From Planctomycetia bacterium (GTDB lineage: Bacteria; Planctomycetota; Phycisphaerae; Phycisphaerales; UBA1924): DNA of 11,093 nucleotides. A program made the position numbers and the translations under genes. The notes below the pieces were generated by a model that was given only the letters and a program-made list of their open reading frames with translations, searched no databases and was not told where the DNA came from. This document shows, in pieces, positions 1 through 6,540 of this stretch; within the stretch, counting starts at the first letter, position 1, and each line of letters begins with the position of its first letter. The stretch lies in contig SXOY01000076.1 in the NCBI GenBank assembly GCA_005776545.1, forward strand, positions 1-11,093. Direction: 5' to 3'.

Positions 1-246
1 GCTGAGCATGAGACTCCCCTGCCCCATCCGGGGCAGAAAATAAAATACCAGCTTTCCACCAGTGACGCAACGCTCAAAGCAGCGTTGCTTTACTGGTGGC
101 AACATTCCTGGCGACCCGTTGGGCCGCCAAAGCAAAACCGCACGCTCATGGGAACGTCGAGCGAAGCCATCACAGTGCAGTTCGGCACCGATGGCGGAAG
201 CTTTACGTTCGCAGGTGCGACTACGAATATGAAGATCGCGGCGTAA
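1..246 (+). CDS. C-terminal fragment of an unrecognised protein, cut by the left edge
   Basis: Frame 1 is open from the first base to TAA at 244-246, giving 81 codons with no start needed, so the gene begins outside the window. The reading has mixed, protein-like composition with a hydrophobic and aromatic patch (ALLYWWQHSW, about residues 28-37) and a strand-like, glycine-rich end (VQFGTDGGSFTFAGATTN) closing in MKIAA. I do not recognise the family. A stop followed about 36 nt later by a terminator-like hairpin (283-309) fits a real gene end. Against it, one minus-strand frame is also open over the same span, but that reading is rich in Arg and Cys and looks like a shadow. The region also carries several strong inverted repeats (19-36, 56-99, 110-128), so a structured RNA is an alternative. 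Confidence 0.5.
   Translation, partial: AEHETPLPHPGQKIKYQLSTSDATLKAALLYWWQHSWRPVGPPKQNRTLMGTSSEAITVQFGTDGGSFTFAGATTNMKIAA
56..99. repeat. Long two-step inverted repeat (44 nt)
   Basis: CCACCAGT (56-63) is the exact reverse complement of ACTGGTGG (92-99). Inside it, GCAACGCT (67-74) is the exact reverse complement of AGCGTTGC (81-88). The two 8-bp stems are separated by a 3x3 junction that can add a G-U and an A-U pair, and the loop is 6 nt. No T-run follows on either strand, so it is not a standard terminator. It lies within the open frame of the left-edge gene. Its role is unknown. Confidence 0.7.
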
Positions 247-282
247 AGACTCGAGCGGAGCTCGAATTAAATTCAAACACAC

Positions 283-312
283 GGCCCCGAGTCTTATTGG
301 CTCGGGGTCTTC
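283..312. terminator. Hairpin between convergent genes, probable terminator
   Basis: GGCCCCGAG (283-291) pairs with CTCGGGGTC (301-309), giving nine pairs with one G-U around a 9-nt loop, followed by TTCTCT on the plus strand. It lies 36 nt after the stop of the left-edge gene. Its right arm is built from the last codons and stop of the minus-strand gene ending at 294. The T-tract is imperfect, so termination strength is uncertain. Confidence 0.6.
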
Positions 313-1016
313 TCTATGAGGGCGGCGTGGGCGCGGAACAGTCGCCGGTGCTTCCAGCGCGCGTACAACAGGGCTCCCAAGAGATACAAACTCATGCCAG
401 CGGGCAAGGACAGATACGTGAGGAAGAAACCTTCGTCCAACCCGTCGCGAGCGGACCTCGGACCGTTTGGGGTGATGGGAGCGAGAATTGGTGTGAATCG
501 AGAGAGTGTTGTCTCGTTGAGGAGTATGGCAATCCCTAGTGCTGTTAGCGCCTGGAGAAGGATGACGCGTACAAACAGCCGCGGCCATGCTCTCAATCCG
601 CTAATGGTGATACCGAACGCAAAGAAAATAGGAAGGATCAAGAAGAGGCTTCCGCCAATCATTCGCGCTGAAACGGGGCCAGATTGGAAAATCACGTTTA
701 CCCGTCCCATGAACCAGACCGTGTAGCGTGCGATGACGATCAACGAACACCCGATGGCAGTCCACGCTGCACGCGTTCCCCAGGGATGAGTCGTAGGAAC
801 TACCCTCCCTGAGCCGCATCCTGGACAAAGCACGATCCCCGCGCTCGGAATTGGGTGTCCGCATTTGCCACAGAGACCGGGAGGTATCGGAATGGGAGGG
901 GTGATCTTTTGCCATGTCATCCTCAGGATGAGCCAGGCGATAATTCCCCCTCCGACCCAGAAAATCATAAATGCGGTAATGAGGGATTCCATCCGTGTGG
1001 GTACAGCATACCCCAA
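294..1016 (-). CDS. Multi-pass membrane protein with an inserted zinc ribbon
   Basis: The 240-residue product starts with a hydrophobic segment (about 11-32). A four-cysteine ribbon follows, with CGKC at about 49-52 and CPGC at about 64-67. About four further hydrophobic segments come next (82-102, 119-140, 149-167, 197-219) and then a basic tail. The two CxxC knuckles 12 residues apart are typical of a small zinc-binding ribbon. The protein as a whole matches no family I can name, so it is best called a hypothetical integral membrane protein. The TTG at 1016 is chosen because a GAGGG lies just upstream of it. An in-frame ATG at 992 (residue 9) lacks a visible Shine-Dalgarno but would leave the first membrane segment intact. 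The gene is convergent with the left-edge gene and divergent from rpsD. Its TTG start lies next to the rpsD promoter candidate, so the two may share a control region. Confidence 0.75.
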   Translation of the reverse strand: MGYAVPTRMESLITAFMIFWVGGGIIAWLILRMTWQKITPPIPIPPGLCGKCGHPIPSAGIVLCPGCGSGRVVPTTHPWGTRAAWTAIGCSLIVIARYTVWFMGRVNVIFQSGPVSARMIGGSLFLILPIFFAFGITISGLRAWPRLFVRVILLQALTALGIAILLNETTLSRFTPILAPITPNGPRSARDGLDEGFFLTYLSLPAGMSLYLLGALLYARWKHRRLFRAHAALIEKTPSQ

Positions 1017-1018
1017 AC

Positions 1019-1047
1019 TTGACCCTCACGCCCTTCGCGCCTTTAAT
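1019..1047 (+). promoter_or_regulatory. Sigma70-like promoter for rpsD
   Basis: TTGACC (1019-1024) and TTTAAT (1042-1047) each match the -35 and -10 consensus at five of six positions, with the ideal 17-nt spacer. A start near 1054 would give a leader of about 180 nt before rpsD. It sits immediately upstream of the divergent TTG start of the minus-strand membrane gene. Prediction by eye only. Confidence 0.55.
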
Positions 1048-1053
1048 TGAGGC

Positions 1054-1236
1054 CCTACCGGGATTGTCCCGGACGGGAATTCAACCGGATCTTCCCAGAT
1101 CTATCGCTGCACCGAAGTCTCGGTCTGCGGCACACACAATCGAAGGCCGCCTTTCGCCTCTGGCGATGTCGAGCTTTCACCCCTCACCACGGGAAGCGGC
1201 GAAAGCCGAGGTGAGCAGGGACGGAGGTTTGTTTTC
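1054..1236 (+). promoter_or_regulatory. Structured 5' leader of rpsD, candidate S4 autoregulatory region
   Basis: A perfect hairpin, CCGGGA (1058-1063) with TCCCGG (1067-1072), opens the leader. Further down, CTTTCGCC (1151-1158) is complementary to GGCGAAAG (1198-1205), and CTCACC (1183-1188) to GGTGAG (1210-1215). These two pairings interleave, so they could form a pseudoknot. GCTTTC (1173-1178) can also compete for GAAAGC (1201-1206). The rpsD Shine-Dalgarno GGAGG (1223-1227, 9 nt before ATG) lies just after. Known fact: S4 represses its own translation in some bacteria by binding a leader pseudoknot. That this leader does so is inference. Confidence 0.4.
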
Positions 1237-1836
1237 ATGGCACGGTACACTGGTCCAAAACTGAAATTGTCTCGTCGAGTGGGCGTCCCGATCGTGGATC
1301 TGCCCAAGCACACAAGCAAGCGTGCACTGGTTTACCCAGGTATGCACGGCTTCCGCGGCCGCCGCCTCAAGGCGTTCGGCATCCGCATGAATGAAAAGCA
1401 GAAGCTGCGGTATCACTATGGCGTGCTCGAGCGCCAGTTCCGCGGGTACGTTGCTGAGGCAGGTCGTCGCCCGGGTAACCGCGGCGAGACTCTCATGCAG
1501 CTGCTTGAGCGTCGACTTGACAATGTCGTGCGTCGCGCTGGCTTCGCCCGCTCGGTGTGGGCATCGCGTCAGCTGGTCGCTCACGGACACGTGAAGGTCA
1601 ATGGTCGCAAGACCGATCGTGCGAGCTGCATGCTGAAGGTCGGCGATGTGATTTCTCTCAAGGAGAAGGCACAGAAGCAGGCCAAGGAATCGATGGAGAG
1701 CCTGGCTGGTTTGGAAGTTGCGGGCTGGATCGAAGTGAACCCGGCTGAGATGACGATCAAGATCGTCGCTCTGCCCACATCAGACCAGATCCCCTTTGAC
1801 ATCAACGCCAACCTGATCGTCGAATTCTATCGTTGA
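1237..1836 (+). CDS. rpsD: 30S ribosomal protein S4
   Basis: S4 is a primary 16S rRNA binding protein that starts assembly of the 30S body and helps set decoding accuracy. The 199-residue product has the usual N-terminal opening (MARYTGPKLKLSRRVG), the basic central segment with RQFRGYVAEA at about 67-76, and an S4 RNA-binding domain at about 89-145 (ERRLDNVVRRAGFA, then HGHVKVNGR). It ends IVEFYR, close to the family's usual C-terminus, so the gene is full length. The N-terminal cysteine cluster of zinc-binding S4 forms is absent, making this a C-minus type. ATG at 1237 has GGAGG nine bases upstream. It is a lone gene with its own promoter candidate and terminator, not embedded in a ribosomal protein operon as far as the window shows. 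Confidence 0.97.
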   Translation: MARYTGPKLKLSRRVGVPIVDLPKHTSKRALVYPGMHGFRGRRLKAFGIRMNEKQKLRYHYGVLERQFRGYVAEAGRRPGNRGETLMQLLERRLDNVVRRAGFARSVWASRQLVAHGHVKVNGRKTDRASCMLKVGDVISLKEKAQKQAKESMESLAGLEVAGWIEVNPAEMTIKIVALPTSDQIPFDINANLIVEFYR

Positions 1837-1856
1837 TAGATACTGATCTTTAACCG

Positions 1857-1914
1857 GCAGCGACGGTGCGACGGCGGGAAACTCCCTTCGTTGTGCCGTC
1901 GCTGCTTGTCTTGT
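1857..1914 (+). terminator. Strong hairpin terminator after rpsD
   Basis: GCAGCGACGG (1857-1866) is perfectly complementary to CCGTCGCTGC (1896-1905). The stem continues inward with mostly paired bases, including wobble pairs, to a GGG/CCC closing segment at 1876-1878 and 1884-1886 around a 5-nt loop. A T-rich but interrupted stretch (TTGTCTTGT) follows. It lies 21 nt after the rpsD stop. Confidence 0.75.
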
Positions 1915-1933
1915 ATCGCACTACAGTGCCGGC

Positions 1934-1958
1934 TCAATCCAGGCCATTTCAATCCAGG
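1934..1958 (+). repeat. Short tandem direct repeat upstream of the PpiD-like gene
   Basis: TCAATCCAGG occurs at 1934-1943 and again at 1949-1958, 15 bases apart start to start. The second copy supplies the AGGA-type ribosome-binding sequence for the ATG at 1970. It could be a small operator or a chance duplication. Confidence 0.4.
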
Positions 1959-1969
1959 ACGGTGACTCA

Positions 1970-4126
1970 ATGCTGAAAATCTTGCGTAAGAACAAGCAGT
2001 GGCTGTTTGTGGGCTTCATGGGCCTGTTGGCTGTAGCGTGGCTGGTTCCAACACTGGGACAAAATGGAAGCCCCGCAGATCAAGCAAAAGAGACTGTGGG
2101 GATGATCGGTGAGACCAAGCTCAAGCTTGGCGAACTGAATCTGGCAGAGCAGGAATTTGAGGTTCTGAAGCAATTGTACAAGGACCTGATTCCTCTCGAC
2201 ACGCTGCTTGGGATCAAGGTAGAGAATGGGGCACATTGGTTGCTGCTGACTCGTGAAGCTCAGCAGGCCGGGCTTATTGGCGGGCCGACTGATGGTGAAG
2301 ACTGGGTGCCGGTCCTGGCACATTCGATCGCACCAGATGCCGCAAAGCAGATGTTGAATCAGAATTACATGCGGGCGATTGAGTTCATTCAACGTGACCC
2401 AAAGGCACTCGAACTGGTTCAAAAGAACCCGCAGGCAATCTATCCTGTCCTTACGAATCTCATTGAGTCGAGTCTGCTCACAGGGCTTCAGCAGTTGCGT
2501 GCGCAAGGGAACAGCCGGCTGGCCGGGGTTGAATCAATGGGCGCAAAGATGGCCCCGGATGTTTTTGATCAAACGATGGCCAAGGTGCGTGGAGTGAGAC
2601 GGTTAACCAATGCGTTCTTTGGCGCAGCGCGGACGAGCGATAAGCGGTTGGCAAGCCTTGTGACCGATAGGCTTGATCTGGGCATTGTCAACCTGGTACA
2701 GATTCCCGCCGATCGCCTGAAAAAAGAAATTGCTGATCCAACACCGGAACAGTTGAAAGAACATTTTGAAAAATACAAAGCGGTTCGACCGGGAACCGGC
2801 GAATTTGGATTTGGATATGTGCAGCCGGATGGTCTGAAGCTGGAATATCTGAAGCTTGATCGCACAGCGATTGAAAGCGCCATCAAGCCCGATGAAGTCG
2901 AGGTCAACAAGCGCTGGCGTACCAATCGTGCGGTGTACAAGGGCGAATTCAGCGAAGAACGCCCGAAGATCGAAGCGTCGATGAAAGCGGATCTGGTCAA
3001 GGCTGCGATGTCAGAGGCCGTCCGCATTGCGCGTGGCGAGATTTCACGAGCCATGAAAAAACTGCCCGATGACGGAGCATACAAGCAACTGCCTGCGGAC
3101 TGGGACACCACCAGAATCAAGCTTCAGGACATTGCCAAAGCCATCCAGACGACGTTGAAGCAGACTCAGGGCGCTGACATCGCCGAGCCTTTGGTGACGT
3201 TGAAAACGGGGAGCTGGGTTACTCCCAAGGAAGTCAACGAACTTGAAGGGATTGCAAGGGCGAGCGTGCAGATGGGTCCCAAGCGAGAGACCTTTATCGA
3301 GGTGCTCAGCCACCTGCGCGAACTGGGTGCGCGTAATGACTACGCACTCCAAATTGGCGTTCCATATCCCAACGACAAGGCACTTGAAGGTGAAGATGGA
3401 TCATTGTATTTCTTCGTGGTGACTGCTCTGAAAAAGAGTGCACCTGCTGAGTCGGTTGATGAAGTAAAAACTCAGGCAACTGATGATTACAAGCTGCTTG
3501 CTGCGTTTGAGAAGCTGAAGCTTGACAGGCAGGTCTATCTTGATAAGGCTGCGGCTGAAGGACTTGATGCGTTGGCATTGTCATTTGAAAGGCCGCCGCT
3601 GGATGCGAAAACCGGTGAAGGTGGCGAGAAGGCACTGGAAGTTCAGAAGCTCGTGCAGATGAACCAGAGTCGAGTGGTCATTGAAGGAAGAGAAGATCGG
3701 GCACTTGCGGATAAGTTGTTCCTTGACCAGGTGCGTGCGATTGTAAAGTCAATCGACCCCAAGGCCGAACCAATTCTTGGAGATGCGGCCAAGGGCGATG
3801 CGGTGAAGAACCGGTTTGTGGCGACACATATCACTCCTAATAAATCATTGGTACTTGCATTTGTGGTTGCGAATCGCCCGATTACCGCAGAGCAAATGCG
3901 AGCGATTGGCCAGGGAGGCGATGAGCGTGTATTGGTGTTACAGGAATTCAAGCCTGAAGATGGCCAGACCTCTCTTGCAGATCCGTTTACGTTTGCAACA
4001 ATGAAACAACGGATGCGCTATAAGTTGACCAAAGAAGTAGAGACGGTGAAAATTCCAGAACCCAGTGCTACCACGACGCCAGAGAACGGCACTGCACCAA
4101 CCGCTCCGGCAAACTCCGGCAAGTGA
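1970..4126 (+). CDS. Membrane-anchored PpiD/SurA-like periplasmic protein
   Basis: The 718-residue product begins with a short basic stretch and one hydrophobic anchor (about 11-30, WLFVGFMGLLAVAWLV), then a long, charged, mostly helical soluble part. This is the plan of PpiD: an N-terminal anchor, a SurA_N-like helical chaperone region (about 45-300, with the set EVLKQLYKDL, a G-rich turn and TPEQLKEHFEKYK at 258-270), and a long C-terminal half. I see no clear parvulin (rotamase) motif, so chaperone function is more likely than isomerase activity. The tail (about 698-718) is Thr/Pro/Ala-rich and probably disordered. The ATG at 1970 has an AGGA-type site upstream. The gene stands alone between the rpsD terminator and a bidirectional terminator. 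A generic periplasmic helical protein is the alternative. Confidence 0.8.
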   Translation: MLKILRKNKQWLFVGFMGLLAVAWLVPTLGQNGSPADQAKETVGMIGETKLKLGELNLAEQEFEVLKQLYKDLIPLDTLLGIKVENGAHWLLLTREAQQAGLIGGPTDGEDWVPVLAHSIAPDAAKQMLNQNYMRAIEFIQRDPKALELVQKNPQAIYPVLTNLIESSLLTGLQQLRAQGNSRLAGVESMGAKMAPDVFDQTMAKVRGVRRLTNAFFGAARTSDKRLASLVTDRLDLGIVNLVQIPADRLKKEIADPTPEQLKEHFEKYKAVRPGTGEFGFGYVQPDGLKLEYLKLDRTAIESAIKPDEVEVNKRWRTNRAVYKGEFSEERPKIEASMKADLVKAAMSEAVRIARGEISRAMKKLPDDGAYKQLPADWDTTRIKLQDIAKAIQTTLKQTQGADIAEPLVTLKTGSWVTPKEVNELEGIARASVQMGPKRETFIEVLSHLRELGARNDYALQIGVPYPNDKALEGEDGSLYFFVVTALKKSAPAESVDEVKTQATDDYKLLAAFEKLKLDRQVYLDKAAAEGLDALALSFERPPLDAKTGEGGEKALEVQKLVQMNQSRVVIEGREDRALADKLFLDQVRAIVKSIDPKAEPILGDAAKGDAVKNRFVATHITPNKSLVLAFVVANRPITAEQMRAIGQGGDERVLVLQEFKPEDGQTSLADPFTFATMKQRMRYKLTKEVETVKIPEPSATTTPENGTAPTAPANSGK

Positions 4127-4134
4127 TGACTTCC

Positions 4135-4183
4135 AAAAAAACACAGGCCTGGCTTTATTGAAAGCCAGGCCTGTTTCGTTTTT
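4135..4183. terminator. Symmetrical bidirectional terminator
   Basis: ACAGGCCTGGCTTT (4143-4156) is the perfect reverse complement of AAAGCCAGGCCTGT (4161-4174), a 14-bp stem with a 4-nt loop. It is flanked by A6 (4135-4140) on the left and a T-rich stretch (4174-4183) on the right, so each strand reads as hairpin plus T-run. It serves the convergent PpiD-like gene and atpC. Confidence 0.92.
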
Positions 4184-4202
4184 CGTGTGATGTGTTTCGG
4201 GA

Positions 4203-4646
4203 TCAGATGCCCTTGGACTGTCTTGCGGCCTTGATCTTCAGGCGAGCAAAGTTCCGCTCGGCGTTCAGAGCCGTGACTTTGGCGGCACGATCGGAGGCAT
4301 CATGCGCAACGGTCTTTGCTTCTGCAGCCTTCAATTCCGCCTCGGCTTCAGAAACTGCGATCGTCTCGACTGGAACCGCTTTCTCAGCGAGAATGGTCAG
4401 GCGGTTGGAGACCATTTGGGCAAATCCGCCTTCGATGACATAGGAGCGGCTGCCGCCCTTACCCGAGACGGAATCGGCAAAATCTACGCGAAGTTCGCCA
4501 GCACCCAGGCGGGTGAGGAGGGCCGCACGATCGACCATAACGCCGATGCCGCCGTCCCAAGCGGGAATTGAGGCATAGACCGCATCCTCATCGAGGATTC
4601 GGGCAGCGGGGGTTACGACACGGCAGCGGAAAGCTTTGGATGCCAA
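4203..4646 (-). CDS. atpC: F-type ATP synthase epsilon subunit
   Basis: Epsilon is part of the central rotor stalk of F1 and can inhibit ATP hydrolysis. The 147-residue product has the N-terminal beta-sandwich: FRCRVVTPAARILDEDA at 6-22, the GGIGVMVDRAALLTRLGAG segment, then YVIEGGFAQMVSNRLTILAE. The Ala/Glu-rich C-terminal helices follow (about 98-143). Family members often have a proline- and histidine-containing loop (LPGHAP type); here the matching place reads VMVDRAALL, a diverged form. The TTG start at 4646 is supported by GGAG (4654-4657) seven bases upstream. The usual partner atpD should lie immediately upstream, but the divergent permease gene is there instead, so atpC is separated from the rest of the ATP synthase genes. 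Confidence 0.9.
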   Translation of the reverse strand: MASKAFRCRVVTPAARILDEDAVYASIPAWDGGIGVMVDRAALLTRLGAGELRVDFADSVSGKGGSRSYVIEGGFAQMVSNRLTILAEKAVPVETIAVSEAEAELKAAEAKTVAHDASDRAAKVTALNAERNFARLKIKAARQSKGI

Positions 4647-4712
4647 GGCTAGTCTCCAATGGAAGGGGCCAATAGTACGCTCTCTGGGGCGGGGAGTCTT
4701 GCCAGGTGGACT

Positions 4713-4731
4713 GGGAAAGGTCGGTCAATTG
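4713..4731 (+). promoter_or_regulatory. Ribosome-binding site deciding the permease start
   Basis: GGGAAAGG (4713-4720) lies 8 nt before the in-frame TTG at 4729-4731. It favours this start over the upstream TTG at 4636, which lacks a well-spaced site and would overlap the first codons of divergent atpC. Confidence 0.55.
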
Positions 4732-5685
4732 GCGAATCGGCGGGTTGCCATTTCGATTGCTTTGTTCTCGGGAATGCTGGTTTTGGCATTGGCGATCCGC
4801 GTTTTTGTGGCGGGAGGCTGGACCCTCGAGGCCGCCATGCTGGAACTGCGTGTCCATCGTGCGATCGTTGGGGTGGTGGTGGGGGCGTCGCTTGCGATTG
4901 GAGGTGTGTTTCTCCAATGTCTCATGCGAAATCAACTGGCATCTCCCGACTTGATCGGGCTGGCATCGGGCGCAGGGCTGGCGGTGATGGCGGGGGAATA
5001 TCTCGCGAAAACCTCTGGGGAGTTAGGGGAAAATGTACTCGCTAACGCTGCTTTGGCAATGCTGGGGAGCGCGTTGTCACTGGCGACTGTCTGGGGGCTG
5101 GCACAGAAACGCAGGATGATGGAGCCTGTAAGCCTGATCTTGATCGGGGTCATTGTCGGACTTGTCTGTTCAGCGATGACGATGTTGCTGCAGCACCTGA
5201 TGCCGGGGCAAGGTGAATCAACGCGGCGATGGCTGCTGGGCAGTCTAGATGATGGGGCGAGGACGTGGGCACTTTGGAGCGGAGGGGGGCTGTGCGTCCT
5301 GTTTAGTGTCATGGGGACGGTCTGGTGGCGGCGACTGGATGCGATGACAATGGCGGAAGATGAGGCCAGATCGCTCGGGGTCAATGTTCGACACATGCGG
5401 CAGTTCTTGTTCATCGGCGCCGGTGTACTCGCTGCGATTGCAGTGGTGCTTGCTGGCCCGATTGGCTTTGTCGGGCTGGCATGTCCGCATGTTGCCAGGT
5501 TGTGCGCGGGGCCTTCGCATCGATGGCTGATTGTGTTGTCAGCAATTGCGGGGATGGTTTTGGTGGTAAGCGCGGATAGCGTTGTGAAGATGCTGGACCT
5601 TCAGGCTGGGAGATTGCCATTGGGTGTGTTGACGACCTTTATTGGCGGGCCGGTGTTGATTTCAATGCTCCGGCGCGGTCGTTAG
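4729..5685 (+). CDS. FecCD/BtuC-family ABC transporter permease
   Basis: This is a polytopic inner-membrane permease of the type that imports iron-siderophore, heme or cobalamin with a binding protein and an ATPase. Family signatures are in order: the first hydrophobic segment just after the start; RAIVGVVVGASLAIGGVFLQ then RNQLASPDLIGLASGAG, matching the G-Q-x-x-x-RNPLA-P-x-x-G-x-x-GA block; EARSLGVNV, the ATPase-coupling loop; GPIGFVGLACPHVAR; and LPLGVLTTFIGGPVLISML at the C-terminus. With TTG 4729 the protein has 318 residues, normal for the family. A TTG at 4636 would add 31 residues that look non-native. No ATPase or binding-protein gene is in the window, so the substrate cannot be assigned. 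It is divergent from atpC and followed 39 nt later by a CPBP protease gene. Confidence 0.88.
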   Translation: MANRRVAISIALFSGMLVLALAIRVFVAGGWTLEAAMLELRVHRAIVGVVVGASLAIGGVFLQCLMRNQLASPDLIGLASGAGLAVMAGEYLAKTSGELGENVLANAALAMLGSALSLATVWGLAQKRRMMEPVSLILIGVIVGLVCSAMTMLLQHLMPGQGESTRRWLLGSLDDGARTWALWSGGGLCVLFSVMGTVWWRRLDAMTMAEDEARSLGVNVRHMRQFLFIGAGVLAAIAVVLAGPIGFVGLACPHVARLCAGPSHRWLIVLSAIAGMVLVVSADSVVKMLDLQAGRLPLGVLTTFIGGPVLISMLRRGR

Positions 5686-5697
5686 CATTGCTTTTTT
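5663..5697 (+). terminator. Candidate terminator overlapping the permease stop codon
   Basis: CAATGCT (5663-5669) and AGCATTG (5684-5690) are perfect reverse complements around a 14-nt GC-rich loop, and CTTTTTT (5691-5697) follows directly. The stem is modest (7 bp), so termination may be partial. A second small inverted repeat, CAGAGT (5702-5707) with ACTCTG (5714-5719), fills the space before the next gene. Confidence 0.5.
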
Positions 5698-5724
5698 GGC
5701 GCAGAGTGCCTCTACTCTGTCACT

Positions 5725-6531
5725 GTGGCAGCGAAGAAAGTCAAACCTGTGCAGAGATCAGAGGCAGTTGGTGCGGTCTCAACCGTTGCCAAGGCCGTTG
5801 ATGCCTATGGCACTATGTCGATGAAGCCGCTGCATGTGCTCGTTTTTCTGTTGCCACTGATTGTGGTATATGAGATCGGGTCGGTGTGGTATCTGTCAGA
5901 CCCAAGCCGCGGCGTTGTCGAAACGATTGGCGCGCGATCGATGTTGTCGCAGTTCTTTGAGATGTTTGGACCGCTGACGTTTTATCTGCCCGGGGCGGTT
6001 CTGATAGTTGTGTTTTTCATGTGGCACCTGTTTACTAAGGACAAGTGGCAGATCCGCCCATCGGTGATTGGCGGCATGCTTATGGAATCGCTAGTTTGGT
6101 GCCTGCCGCTGCTCGTGATTGGCACGCTATTGATGCGGAAGCCGCTGCTTGTTCAAACCACCACGCAGGGACTTGCCGCATTGCAGTGGCAAGCCCGGCT
6201 TACGTTGAGCATTGGAGCGGGATTGTATGAGGAGCTTCTCTTTAGACTGGTGCTTATCACGCTCATCCACTTTCTGACTGTGGATGTGATAAAGACCAAA
6301 CCGATGTCGGGCAACATCATTGCGATATTGATTTCCGCAGTGTTGTTCTCTCTGTATCATCACAACGCCGTGCCACTGAATGATCCACGAGCATTTGAGA
6401 CTTATCTGTTCTACGCCATTGCCGGCGCGTATTTCGGGGCCATATTCCTGGTGCGAGGATTTGGTGTCGCGGTTGGATGCCACGCCTTGTATGACGCGAT
6501 TGTCCTGGTGCTTCTGGTCAACAAGAAATGA
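5725..6531 (+). CDS. CPBP-family intramembrane glutamic/metalloprotease
   Basis: CPBP (Abi/CAAX-protease) proteins are multi-pass membrane proteases related to Rce1, and in bacteria their substrates are mostly unknown. The 268-residue product shows all three catalytic motifs: EELLFR (E169, E170, R174), FSLYH (F208 to H212) and HALYD (H253 to D257). Hydrophobic segments lie at about 36-56, 85-101, 114-136, 197-211, 226-243 and 247-264. The GTG at 5725 is the longest start but has no visible Shine-Dalgarno. ATG 5815 (residue 31), just before the first membrane segment, is a possible alternative start, also without a clear site. It follows the permease by 39 nt across a candidate terminator, and it converges with the next gene with only 9 nt between stops and no clear terminator. 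Confidence 0.88.
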   Translation: MAAKKVKPVQRSEAVGAVSTVAKAVDAYGTMSMKPLHVLVFLLPLIVVYEIGSVWYLSDPSRGVVETIGARSMLSQFFEMFGPLTFYLPGAVLIVVFFMWHLFTKDKWQIRPSVIGGMLMESLVWCLPLLVIGTLLMRKPLLVQTTTQGLAALQWQARLTLSIGAGLYEELLFRLVLITLIHFLTVDVIKTKPMSGNIIAILISAVLFSLYHHNAVPLNDPRAFETYLFYAIAGAYFGAIFLVRGFGVAVGCHALYDAIVLVLLVNKK

Positions 6532-6540
6532 GTTACGTGT

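Noticed and set aside
205..265. Possible tmRNA tag ending in Ala-Ala-stop, next to a small hairpin (251-265)
   Set aside because: The tRNA-like ends of tmRNA are missing and a convergent gene begins at 294, leaving no room for the 3' pseudoknots.
96..539. 147-codon plus-strand frame
   Set aside because: It overlaps the edge-gene frame and then runs antisense through the zinc-ribbon membrane gene. Its composition is Arg/Gly/Glu-rich without any fold-like pattern.
4636..4728. Upstream TTG start of the permease
   Set aside because: It lacks a well-spaced ribosome-binding site, overlaps the start of divergent atpC, and adds residues not typical of the family. TTG 4729 with GGGAAAGG is better.
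4649..4735. Minus-strand promoter for atpC (TTGACC near 4727-4732 with TACTAT nearer the start)
   Set aside because: The spacing between the two elements is far too long and TACTAT matches the -10 consensus only partly.
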